From: Flavobacterium circumlabens
Lineage (GTDB): Bacteria; Bacteroidota; Bacteroidia; Flavobacteriales; Flavobacteriaceae
Direction of reading: 5' to 3'
DNA: 64,000 nt
NCBI RefSeq assembly: GCF_004345565.1
Contig: NZ_SLWA01000002.1
Coordinates: forward strand, 558,001-622,000
The first letter of the stretch is position 1; the number at the start of each line of letters is the position of its first letter. The notes beneath the pieces were generated by a model. The model saw only the letters and a list, made by a program, of their open reading frames with translations, did no database searches and was not told the DNA's origin. Below are positions 44,727 through 53,517 of the stretch, in pieces. A program made the translations under genes and the position numbers.

Positions 44727-46241
44727 ATGAAAAATAAATATATAAAAATATTTTGTGTCGCAATTGTTGGTGCTCTGACACTGGCTTCCTGCGATAAAGG
44801 ATTTGAGGAACTGAATACAAACCCAAATGCCTTAACAGATCCGGCTTTAAAATCGATGTTTACGCTTGCTGAAATCTATGTAGACGGACAGGATTTTTCG
44901 AATACAAGAGGAAATAATATCTACGCCGCGCAATATGTACAGCACTTCGCTTCGTTAGGCGGCGGATCAAAATACACCTATTCTTCGGAATATTCAGGTG
45001 CTTTGTTTGGAGAAACATACGGGAAAGGACTGAATCAGATTTTTCAGTTATTATCGGTAACACCAAACTCACCGGAAAATTCCAATATGGTTCAGGCCCT
45101 TAGGATTATGAAAGTATTCCTGTTTCAAAAACTGACAGATACCTATGGTGAAGTTCCTTATTTCGAAGCCGGAAAGGGATATAACGGAAATATTTATGCC
45201 CCAAAATATGATACGCAGGAAGCCATTTACAATGACCTTCTAAAAGAACTGGATGAAGCCGGAACTGCATTAGATGCCAATAAAGCTTTTGTCGGAAATG
45301 CTGATTTGTATTACCAGAGTGATGTTACAAGATGGAAAAAACTGGCCAACTCCCTAATGTTGAGAGTAGCAATGCGTTTGTCTAAAGTAAATCCTGCCAA
45401 AGCAAAAGAATACGTAGAAAAAGCAGTTGCAAAAGGCGTTTTTACGTCTAATGATGATAGTCTTGTATTAAAACATGATGCAGGTCCTGCAGGAGTTAAA
45501 ACAAATCCAATTACCTCTTCATGGGTTCGAAATGACCTGAACGGTGGGGAATCAAATATCAAATTCAGTAAAACTTTTATCGATTTATTGAAAAACACCA
45601 ACGATCCGCGTTTAAGAATCTATGCCAAACTGGAAGCAACAGGAAACAACAATCCGGCAAGCCAGCAGGGTTTACCAAATGATGCCAAAGAATTTCCGGG
45701 CGGGGACAAAAAGCTTTTCTCAGACCCAAATACTTCTACAGTATTGCGTTTAGATGCCCCAACTTTAATCATGTCTTACGCTGAAATAGAGTTTATACTG
45801 GCAGAAGCAGTAGTTAGAGGATGGAATGTGGGCGGAACAGCGCAGAAACATTATGAAGACGGAGTAAAAGCGGCTATGGAAGTCCTAACTATTTTCGGAG
45901 ACAAAGTGCCTGCGGTTACAGCAGCGGAATACAATACGTATATTACCACTTATCCTTTTAAAACGGCAGGAACAGATGCTCAGAAAATAGAGCAAATTAT
46001 CACTCAAAAATGGATTGTATTGTTGTTCAATGGTTTTGAAGCCTTTTCAGAATACAGAAGAACAGGTTATCCTGTATTAGTTCCGGTAAATGATCCTACG
46101 GGAGAGACCAAAGGAACTATTCCGAGAAGATTGATTTACGATCAGTCGGAGTTGATCACCAACGAAGCCAATTACAAAGCGGCAATACAGCGCCAGGGAT
46201 TGGATTTGATGACAACCAGAATCTGGTGGGACAAAGTTTAA
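44727..46241 (+). CDS. SusD-like glycan-binding lipoprotein (SusD-like_2)
   Basis: This 504-residue lipoprotein has lipobox LASC (Cys22) and TPR-like helices typical of SusD/RagB (DKGFEELNTNPNALTDPALKSMF, LRIMKVFLFQKLTDTYGEVPYFEAG, LIMSYAEIEFILAEAVVRGW). It belongs to the SusD-like_2 branch. It forms the lid of the SusC transporter and captures glycan at the cell surface. It lies 11 bases after susC and is followed by a terminator at 46271. Confidence 0.93.
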   Translation: MKNKYIKIFCVAIVGALTLASCDKGFEELNTNPNALTDPALKSMFTLAEIYVDGQDFSNTRGNNIYAAQYVQHFASLGGGSKYTYSSEYSGALFGETYGKGLNQIFQLLSVTPNSPENSNMVQALRIMKVFLFQKLTDTYGEVPYFEAGKGYNGNIYAPKYDTQEAIYNDLLKELDEAGTALDANKAFVGNADLYYQSDVTRWKKLANSLMLRVAMRLSKVNPAKAKEYVEKAVAKGVFTSNDDSLVLKHDAGPAGVKTNPITSSWVRNDLNGGESNIKFSKTFIDLLKNTNDPRLRIYAKLEATGNNNPASQQGLPNDAKEFPGGDKKLFSDPNTSTVLRLDAPTLIMSYAEIEFILAEAVVRGWNVGGTAQKHYEDGVKAAMEVLTIFGDKVPAVTAAEYNTYITTYPFKTAGTDAQKIEQIITQKWIVLLFNGFEAFSEYRRTGYPVLVPVNDPTGETKGTIPRRLIYDQSELITNEANYKAAIQRQGLDLMTTRIWWDKV

Positions 46242-46698
46242 AATAATTAATTTGGTTGGTTAGTTAAAATAAGTCGGGTAATTTCCTGTTACCCGGCTTA
46301 TTTTTAATCTTTCTGCTAATCTTGTTAAAATAAGCTCTTATTGTTAAGGTTTAATCTAAAGGTATAATGTCTTTTTTTTCGCAATAGCTAAAAATGGCTT
46401 TTGCTGAAAAAGAAGGGATTCTTTTCCGTAGAGGTAAGAAATTATAAACAATAAAGGTTCATTTTTTAATTTTAGTACTCTGTTAGATTTAAAAGGAGCT
46501 GATAAAAATTAAATTATGGTACGCATTCCCATAGAATTATGCGCAGTTAAGGAAATGATTTCTGAATATTTTGTTAGTTATTCGTAAACGTAACCTAAAG
46601 AGCGGGAATAATGGTGTAGCGCTTTATTCCTTCTCGTACTGCCGCTCATTAAATACAAATAATTAAAACTTAGACATTCCTATTTTATACTAAGTAAA
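46242..46698. other. Intergenic region with terminator after susD
   Basis: AAGTCGGGTAA (46271-46281) pairs with TTACCCGGCTT (46289-46299), with one G-T pair, and is followed by a T-rich stretch, forming the terminator of the susC-susD transcript. The remaining 400 bases hold no gene I can support, no clear -7 match and no copy of the LacI operator, so how the enzyme genes downstream are controlled is unclear. Confidence 0.6.
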
Positions 46699-48687
46699 AT
46701 GAATTATAAAAAAAACGTGTATCGGTTACTCTGCATCGGTCTTTTAAATCTTTCATCAGCAGCTCTTGCTCAGCATATGGATTTAAAGAAAGGCTGGAAT
46801 TACCGTGAACAGAAAACACAAAAGTGGTATCCGGCCACAGTTCCCGGAGAAATACATACCGATTTACTACACAACAAAGCCATTCCGGATCCATTTTACA
46901 GGGACAATGAGAAAAAAGTAGCATGGGTCGAACGTAAAAACTGGGAATATAAAACTACTTTTCAGGTATCGGTGGCAACGCTAAAAAAGAAAAATACAGA
47001 ATTGGTTTTTGACGGACTGGATACTTATGCCACCGTTTATCTCAATAATCAGCTTGTTTTAAAAGCAGATAACATGTTCCGTCAATGGCGTGCAGATGTC
47101 AAAAAAATACTAAAACCAGGCAACAATGATTTAGTTATCGTATTCCAGTCCGCACAAAATGTAGTGGATTCACTGGCCAAAAAAGACCTGCCTTTTATAA
47201 TTCCCGATAATCCACGCGCGTATGTCCGCAAAGCACAATATCATTTCGGATGGGACTGGGGACCAAAATTCACCACCTGCGGTATTTGGAAAATACCAAG
47301 ACTGGAAGCCTACAATACAAAAGAAGAAGAGCAGCCCTATGTTCTGAACCGCAAGATAGAATTGGTACAACAGCCGGACAGTCTGGGTAAATCATTTTAC
47401 TTTAAAATTGACGGCAAGCCTGTTTACATGAAAGGAGCCAACTATATTCCTTCCGATTCTTTTCTTTCACGGGTAACCAAAAAAGAATACGAAAAGGTAA
47501 TTGCTTTAGCCAAAGACGCCAACATGAATATGCTTCGTGTCTGGGGCGGCGGTATTTATGAAGACGATTATTTTTATGATTTATGCGATAAATACGGAAT
47601 CAATGTCTGGCAGGACTTTATGTTTGCCGGTACGATGGTTCCCGGAGACAAAGCTTTTTTTGACAATGTCAGAGAAGAAGTCAAATATCAGGTAAAACGC
47701 CTTCGTCACCATCCCAGTATTGTTTTGTGGTGTGGCAATAACGAAGCCGACGAAGCCTTTAAAAACTGGGGCTGGCAAAAAAGCATGAAAATGTCAAAAC
47801 AGGATTCCACCCGTTTGTGGAAGGATTACGTGCGTTTATTTCAGGACAGCATTCCAAAATGGGTCAACGAAGTCGATGGTAAGCGTCCGTATATTAGTTC
47901 TTCACCTTTGTTTCACTGGTCTGAAAAAGAAAGTGTAAAACAAGGCGACAGCCATTACTGGGGAACCTGGTGGGGATTGGAAGACATTGAAGTCACGCAG
48001 AAAAAGACCGGACGTTTCGTGAGCGAATACGGAATGCAGTCCCTGCCCAATTATTCTTCAATCGAAAAATTTACATTGCCCGAAGATCGCTATTTATATT
48101 CCGATGTTTTGCAGGCACATCAGAAAGCAGGCAAAGGTTTTTTGAAATTAGAATCCTATTTACACCGGTATTTTATAGATTCCACTAAAATCAAAAAGAT
48201 GAATGTGGAGGATTACACTTATCTGACCCAGTGTCTGCAGCATTATGCGCTTAAGAATAGTATCGGTATTCACCGTTCCAAAGCGCCTTATAATATGGGA
48301 ACCCTCGTCTGGCAGCTGAACGACTGTTGGCCCGTGGCAAGCTGGAGTGTTACCGATTATGATAACCGCCAGCCCAAAGCAGCCTGGTACGCCATGCGCG
48401 AAGCGTACAGAGATGACAAAACACCCGAAATTGATCTGACCCGTCCAAAAGATTTATTATTGGAAGATCCAAAAATAAGCTGGCAGATAAAAGGAAATAA
48501 AGTAATTTTAAAGGCCTTAAAACCTGCAAAATATGTTTGCATTTCAATTAAAGGATATACCGCTAAATGGAGTGATAATTATTTCGATCTGAAAGCAGGA
48601 GAAGAAAAGGCAATTTCTTTTGAAGGAAAAATAACAAAGCCTGATATTAAGGTTTTTTCCTTGTATGAGGTTTTGAAGAGGTACTAA
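46699..48687 (+). CDS. GH2 beta-mannosidase, compact form lacking two accessory domains
   Basis: This 662-residue secreted protein (signal to LAQ) has the beta-mannosidase sugar-binding N-domain (WYPATVPGEIHTDLLHNKAIPDPFYRDNE, FDGLDTYATVYLN, GWDWGPKFTTCGIW) and a GH2 barrel with acid/base Glu (WCGNNEADEAF, about 347) and nucleophile Glu (FVSEYGMQS, about 442). The Ig-like domain normally placed between GIW-KIP and IELVQQ is absent (junction about 205-220), and the Ig-like domain after WYAMREAYR is also nearly absent (junction about 570-580). Family members are usually about 820-860 residues. It removes the core beta-mannose of N-glycans or of beta-mannan. Confidence 0.9.
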   Translation: MNYKKNVYRLLCIGLLNLSSAALAQHMDLKKGWNYREQKTQKWYPATVPGEIHTDLLHNKAIPDPFYRDNEKKVAWVERKNWEYKTTFQVSVATLKKKNTELVFDGLDTYATVYLNNQLVLKADNMFRQWRADVKKILKPGNNDLVIVFQSAQNVVDSLAKKDLPFIIPDNPRAYVRKAQYHFGWDWGPKFTTCGIWKIPRLEAYNTKEEEQPYVLNRKIELVQQPDSLGKSFYFKIDGKPVYMKGANYIPSDSFLSRVTKKEYEKVIALAKDANMNMLRVWGGGIYEDDYFYDLCDKYGINVWQDFMFAGTMVPGDKAFFDNVREEVKYQVKRLRHHPSIVLWCGNNEADEAFKNWGWQKSMKMSKQDSTRLWKDYVRLFQDSIPKWVNEVDGKRPYISSSPLFHWSEKESVKQGDSHYWGTWWGLEDIEVTQKKTGRFVSEYGMQSLPNYSSIEKFTLPEDRYLYSDVLQAHQKAGKGFLKLESYLHRYFIDSTKIKKMNVEDYTYLTQCLQHYALKNSIGIHRSKAPYNMGTLVWQLNDCWPVASWSVTDYDNRQPKAAWYAMREAYRDDKTPEIDLTRPKDLLLEDPKISWQIKGNKVILKALKPAKYVCISIKGYTAKWSDNYFDLKAGEEKAISFEGKITKPDIKVFSLYEVLKRY

Positions 48688-48689
48688 GT

Positions 48690-48840
48690 TGCTAAGGTTC
48701 GGAGGTGCTAAGGCTCTAAGTTGCTAAGGTTCTAAGTTGCAAAGGGGCAAAGGGACAAAGGTAAGACTTTGCGAACTTTGCGGTTAATTAAAAAAAATCC
48801 GTGCCAATCAGTATAATCCGTGTCATCCGTGGCCCATCAA
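48690..48840. repeat. Low-complexity spacer repeats
   Basis: AAGTTGCTAAGGTTC-type units are repeated four or five times (48690-48740), followed by ACTTTGCGAACTTTGCGG and by ATCCGTGCCAATC and ATCCGTGTCATCCGTGG. I recall such phrases in many Flavobacterium spacers. Any promoter for the GH92 gene would have to lie within or beyond them. Confidence 0.6.
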
Positions 48841-48866
48841 AAAAGTCAAATAAAAAAACAAAACAA

Positions 48867-51143
48867 ATGTTTACAAAATATAACAAAATAGCTTTCAGCG
48901 GAATTTTAGCGCTCAACCTGTTTTTTGCCAATCCGGCAATTTCACAGGAAAAGAAAGCAAAACAAACCAATTTAGATTACACCCAATACGTAAATCCATT
49001 TATCGGATCTGCGGGTCACGGCCACGTATTTGTCGGGGCTAATGTTCCATTTGGAGCCGTTCAGCTTGGGCCTGTCAATGTTTTTGAAGGCTGGGATTGG
49101 TGCAGCGGATACAATTATGCCAGCAATACCATCTTAGGTTTTACGCACACCCATTTGAGCGGTACGGGAATCGGAGATTTAAATGATATTCTTTTATTGC
49201 CCGTATCCGGAAAAGTAGCCCTTACCAAAGGAACCAAACAAGACATGGCAAACGGTTACGGCTCTTACTTTTCACATCAAAATGAAGTAAGCCAGCCCGG
49301 ATATTACAGCGTTGTATTAGACAAGTATAAAATCAAAGCAGAATTAACGGCAAGCGAAAGAGTGGGTTTTCATAAATATACTTTTGATGCCGCTGCTGAC
49401 GCGCATGTTTTGTTAGATCTTGCCGATGGAATAGGATGGGACAAACCCGTAAAAACCTTCATAAAAAAGATAAACGAAACAACCATTGCAGGATACCGAT
49501 ATTCTGCAGGCTGGGCCACAGATCAGCGCATTTATTTTACAATGGAATTCTCCGAACCCATAACAGCTATTGCTTTATATGACAGCATTGCTTCTGTAAA
49601 AGGCAATGAAGGCGAAGGTGTGAGAATGAAAGCTGTTTTAGATTTTAAAGCTTTAAAAAGCAAACAGGTTCTGGTAAAAGTCGGAATCTCCCCGGTAAGT
49701 TCCGAAAATGCTGCCGCCAACATAAAAGCCGAAATTCCGGGCTGGAATTTTGATCAAACCGTAAAAGAAGCCAATTCAAAATGGAATAAAGAACTCAACA
49801 AAATTCAGATAAAAGCAGACGACAAAACAATGAAAGTTTTTTATACTTCATTATACCATACCATGTTTGCACCTTCTATTTTTAATGACGCCAACGGAGA
49901 TTACAGGGGGACCGATAAAAAAGTATACGAGAAAGCCGATTTCACCAATTACACCACTTTTTCACTTTGGGATACTTACCGTGGTTTACATCCTTTGTAC
50001 ACGATCACACAACCCGATAAAATTAATGATATTGTTAAATCATTTTTGGCGATTTATCAGCAGCAGGGCAGATTACCGGTCTGGCATTTGATGGGGAATG
50101 AAACCAATACCATGAACGGAAATCACTCCATTGCGGTGATTGCAGATGCCTACCTGAAAGGATACCGGGATTACGATACGGCACTTGCCTACGAAGCAAT
50201 CCGAAAAACAGCCATGCAGACCCGCGACGGAATGGATTATGTTCAGAAATTAGAATATATTCCTGCTGATAAAATGTTAGAATCGGTTGGAAATGCCCTT
50301 GAATATGCCATCGATGATTACTGTGTGGCCCAAATGGCAAAAGCCTTAAACAAAACAGAGGATTACGCTTATTTTACAAAAAGAGCGAATTTATATAAAA
50401 TGTATTTCGATAAGGAAACCACTTTTATGAGAGGTAAATTAACCAATGGAAACTGGAGAACGCCTTTCAATCCGCTTTCTTCAGCGCACCGTAAGGATGA
50501 TTATGTAGAAGGAAATGCGTGGCAGTACACCTGGCTGGTGCCTCAGGATCCGTATGGTTTGATCGATTTATTTGGAGGCGAAGATCAATTCTTAGCCAAA
50601 TTAGATTCCCTTTTCCTCATCACCGATAAAGTAGAAGGAGAAGAAGTTTCTCCCGATATCAGTGGTCTGATCGGACAATATGCGCAGGGAAATGAACCGA
50701 ATCACCATATTCCGTACCTATATGCTTACGCCGGACAGCCGTGGAAAACTGCCAAACTAATTCGTGAAATTGACGATAAATTTTATACCACAAAACCGGA
50801 CGGATTATGCGGTAACGAAGATTTAGGACAAATGTCGGCCTGGTATGTTTTCTCTTCCATGGGATTCTATTCCGTTAATCCGGCAAACGGAATCTATGTG
50901 TTGGGAAGCCCATTGGTCAATACTGCGACAATCCATCCTGCAGCAGGGATTTCCTTTACACTGAAAGCAATCGACAACAGCAAAACAAACATCTATATTC
51001 AAAAAGCAGAGTACAACGGCAAACCCTATACAAAATCCTATATCACACACGATATGATCGTAAAAGGAGGAGGATTGAAATTGTATATGGGCAGCAAGCC
51101 TTCTTTGACTTTTGGAGTTAAGAAAGAAGACAGGCCGATTTAG
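48867..51143 (+). CDS. GH92 alpha-mannosidase with complete catalytic pair
   Basis: This 758-residue secreted protein starts at the ATG at 48867, because the longer frame begins with GTG inside a spacer repeat and hides the signal peptide (ILALNLFFANPAISQ). GH92 features are YVNPFIGSAGHGHVFVGANVPFGAVQLGP, GFTHTHLSGTG, TFSLWDTYR, the acid Glu610 in QGNEPNHHIPYLYAYAGQPWK, and CGNEDLGQMSAWYVFSSMGFYSVNP with the base Asp. These calcium-dependent inverting exo-mannosidases trim alpha-1,2, alpha-1,3 or other mannose links. This copy has the intact acid and should be a normal mannosidase. Confidence 0.95.
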   Translation: MFTKYNKIAFSGILALNLFFANPAISQEKKAKQTNLDYTQYVNPFIGSAGHGHVFVGANVPFGAVQLGPVNVFEGWDWCSGYNYASNTILGFTHTHLSGTGIGDLNDILLLPVSGKVALTKGTKQDMANGYGSYFSHQNEVSQPGYYSVVLDKYKIKAELTASERVGFHKYTFDAAADAHVLLDLADGIGWDKPVKTFIKKINETTIAGYRYSAGWATDQRIYFTMEFSEPITAIALYDSIASVKGNEGEGVRMKAVLDFKALKSKQVLVKVGISPVSSENAAANIKAEIPGWNFDQTVKEANSKWNKELNKIQIKADDKTMKVFYTSLYHTMFAPSIFNDANGDYRGTDKKVYEKADFTNYTTFSLWDTYRGLHPLYTITQPDKINDIVKSFLAIYQQQGRLPVWHLMGNETNTMNGNHSIAVIADAYLKGYRDYDTALAYEAIRKTAMQTRDGMDYVQKLEYIPADKMLESVGNALEYAIDDYCVAQMAKALNKTEDYAYFTKRANLYKMYFDKETTFMRGKLTNGNWRTPFNPLSSAHRKDDYVEGNAWQYTWLVPQDPYGLIDLFGGEDQFLAKLDSLFLITDKVEGEEVSPDISGLIGQYAQGNEPNHHIPYLYAYAGQPWKTAKLIREIDDKFYTTKPDGLCGNEDLGQMSAWYVFSSMGFYSVNPANGIYVLGSPLVNTATIHPAAGISFTLKAIDNSKTNIYIQKAEYNGKPYTKSYITHDMIVKGGGLKLYMGSKPSLTFGVKKEDRPI

Positions 51144-51149
51144 GGAGTT

Positions 51150-51215
51150 TTTTAGTCACAGTTTACAGTTAGCAGTCATAGTCACAGTTTACAACTCATA
51201 ATTCACAACTCACAA
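51150..51215. repeat. Spacer with CACAGTTTACA-type repeats
   Basis: The phrase GTCACAGTTTACA recurs at a distance of about 30 bases, followed by ACAACTCA-type triplets. It is a filler repeat between the two GH92 genes. Confidence 0.5.
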
Positions 51216-51226
51216 TTAATAAAAAC

Positions 51227-53512
51227 ATGAAAATAAAGAGTTTAATTTTTTTAGGAGTACTACAAGCTTGCTTTTTAGCAAATGCGCAGGTTAAAACTTT
51301 AGACCCTGTAGAATATGTAAATCCACTGATGGGTACACAATCGCTGCCTAATCTTTCCAACGGAAATACCTATCCGGCGATTTGCAGGCCTTGGGGAATG
51401 AATTTCTGGACACCGCAAACCGGAAAAATGGGCGACGGATGGGCGTATACCTATACCGCGGAAAAAATCAGGGGATTCAAACAAACCCATCAGCCATCAC
51501 CTTGGATGAATGATTACGGCCAGTTTTCGATTATGCCCGTTACCGGTAAACTCGCTTTTACAGAAGACGAGCGTGCCAGCTGGTTCAGTCATAAGGCAGA
51601 AGTTTCAAAACCGTATTATTATAGTGTTTATCTGGCGGATTACGATGTTACAACAGAAATTACCGCAACAGAAAGAGCAGCACATTTTCAGATTACCTTT
51701 CCGGATAACGAAGAATCTTCCATTGTAATTGATGCTTTCAATAAAGGATCTTACATTAAAATTATTCCGTCCGAAAATAAAATTATCGGTTACACCACCC
51801 GCAACAGCGGAGGCGTTCCCGAGAATTTCAAGAACTATTTTGTATTGGAGTTCGACAAACCATTTTCAACCCAATCAACCTGGAACGACAAGATTTTAGA
51901 AAAAGACAAATTAGAATTAAACGGCATTCACGTGGGTGCCGTAGTGGGTTTTAAAACCAAAAAAGGAGAAAAGGTACATATAAAAACCGCTTCCTCTTTT
52001 ATCAGTATCGCACAGGCAGAATTAAATTTAAAGAACGAATTAGGAGCAGCTACTTTTGAAGAAACAGTAGCAGCATCTAAAAACGAATGGAACAAAGTAT
52101 TAGGAAAAATAACGGTAGAAGATACGAATGAAGACCAGTTAAAAACTTTTTATTCCTGTTTGTACCGCACGGTTTGTTTTCCTCAAAAGCAATATGAAAT
52201 AGATGCAGAGGGAAAAGTGGTGCATTATAGCCCGTACAACGGAAAAGTACTGCCGGGTTATATGTTTGCCGGAACCGGTTTTTGGGATACCTTCCGCGCT
52301 TTGTATCCTTTGTTGAATTTAGTCTATCCTTCTATCAACAAAGAAATGCAGGAAGGTTTATTAAATGATTATAAAGAAGGTGGTTTTTTACCCGAATGGT
52401 CCAGTCCCGGTTTTCGAAATGTCATGGTCGGTAATAATTCAGCCTCCGTAGTTGCCGATGCGTACCTCAAAGGATTAAGGGGTTATGATATCAATACCTT
52501 ATACGAAGCCCTGTTGCACGGTGCCAATACCGAAGGACCAATGGACGCCGTGGGCAGAAAAGGAGTGAATTATTACAATACTTTAGGCTATGTTCCGTAT
52601 GATGTGAATATCAACGAAAATGCCGCCAGAACTTTAGAATATGCTTATGATGATTTTACGATTTGGAAATTAGCAAAAGCGTTAAATCGTCCGAATAAAG
52701 AAATCAAGCTGTTCGAAAAACGAATGATGAATTATAAAAACCTGTACAATCCGGCTATCGGATTAATGAGCGGAAGGAACAAAGACGGAAGTTTTCCGGC
52801 CAATTTTAATCCGTTTAAATGGGGAGACGCCTTTACGGAAGGAAACAGCTGGCATTACAGCTGGAGTGTGTTTCATGATGTTCAGGGGCTAATCGGTCTG
52901 ATGGGAGGACAAAAAGCATTCACAGCCAAATTAGATGCCGTATTTACTACTCCTCCGGTTTTTGATGATAGTTATTACGGATCCGTAATTCATGAAATCC
53001 GTGAAATGCAAATCATGAACATGGGACAATATGCGCACGGTAATCAGCCGATTCAGCACATGATTTACCTGTACAACTACGCAGGAGAACCCTGGAAAAC
53101 GCAATATTGGTCAAGAGAAGTCATGAATCGACTCTACAAACCCACTCCGGACGGATATTGCGGTGACGAAGACAACGGACAAACTTCGGCCTGGTATATT
53201 TTCTCGGCCATGGGATTCTATCCGGTTTGTCCCGGAACCGATCAATATGTTTTGGGTGCCCCCTTATTTAAGAAAACAACCCTGCAGTTGGAAAACGGAA
53301 AACAGCTTATTATCAATGCTCCGGACAATTCGGCAATCAACAAATACGTCAACGAATTAAAATGGAATAATACGGCACATACCAAAAATTACATCAATCA
53401 TTTTGAGGTATTGGAAGGTGGCGAATTAAAATTTGACATGAGCAGTTCCCCTAATTTACAACGCGGTACAGCAGCAGAAGCGTATCCGTATTCTTATTCA
53501 ACTTCAAAATAA
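51227..53512 (+). CDS. GH92 paralogue with Gln in place of the catalytic acid
   Basis: This 761-residue secreted protein (signal to NAQ) is a full-length GH92 (YVNPLMGTQSLPNLSNGNTYPAICRPWGMNFW, GTGFWDTFRALYPL, CGDEDNGQTSAWYIFSAMGFYPVCP). Where the other copy and most family members have GNEPxHH, this one has GNQPIQH, with Gln607 instead of the general acid Glu. The base Asp motif is kept. A GH92 with the same Glu-to-Gln exchange is known to uncap mannose-1-phospho-6-mannose, where the leaving group needs no acid. It may therefore act on phosphomannosylated glycans. It ends 5 bases before the GH125 gene. Confidence 0.93.
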   Translation: MKIKSLIFLGVLQACFLANAQVKTLDPVEYVNPLMGTQSLPNLSNGNTYPAICRPWGMNFWTPQTGKMGDGWAYTYTAEKIRGFKQTHQPSPWMNDYGQFSIMPVTGKLAFTEDERASWFSHKAEVSKPYYYSVYLADYDVTTEITATERAAHFQITFPDNEESSIVIDAFNKGSYIKIIPSENKIIGYTTRNSGGVPENFKNYFVLEFDKPFSTQSTWNDKILEKDKLELNGIHVGAVVGFKTKKGEKVHIKTASSFISIAQAELNLKNELGAATFEETVAASKNEWNKVLGKITVEDTNEDQLKTFYSCLYRTVCFPQKQYEIDAEGKVVHYSPYNGKVLPGYMFAGTGFWDTFRALYPLLNLVYPSINKEMQEGLLNDYKEGGFLPEWSSPGFRNVMVGNNSASVVADAYLKGLRGYDINTLYEALLHGANTEGPMDAVGRKGVNYYNTLGYVPYDVNINENAARTLEYAYDDFTIWKLAKALNRPNKEIKLFEKRMMNYKNLYNPAIGLMSGRNKDGSFPANFNPFKWGDAFTEGNSWHYSWSVFHDVQGLIGLMGGQKAFTAKLDAVFTTPPVFDDSYYGSVIHEIREMQIMNMGQYAHGNQPIQHMIYLYNYAGEPWKTQYWSREVMNRLYKPTPDGYCGDEDNGQTSAWYIFSAMGFYPVCPGTDQYVLGAPLFKKTTLQLENGKQLIINAPDNSAINKYVNELKWNNTAHTKNYINHFEVLEGGELKFDMSSSPNLQRGTAAEAYPYSYSTSK

Positions 53513-53517
53513 ATTAT

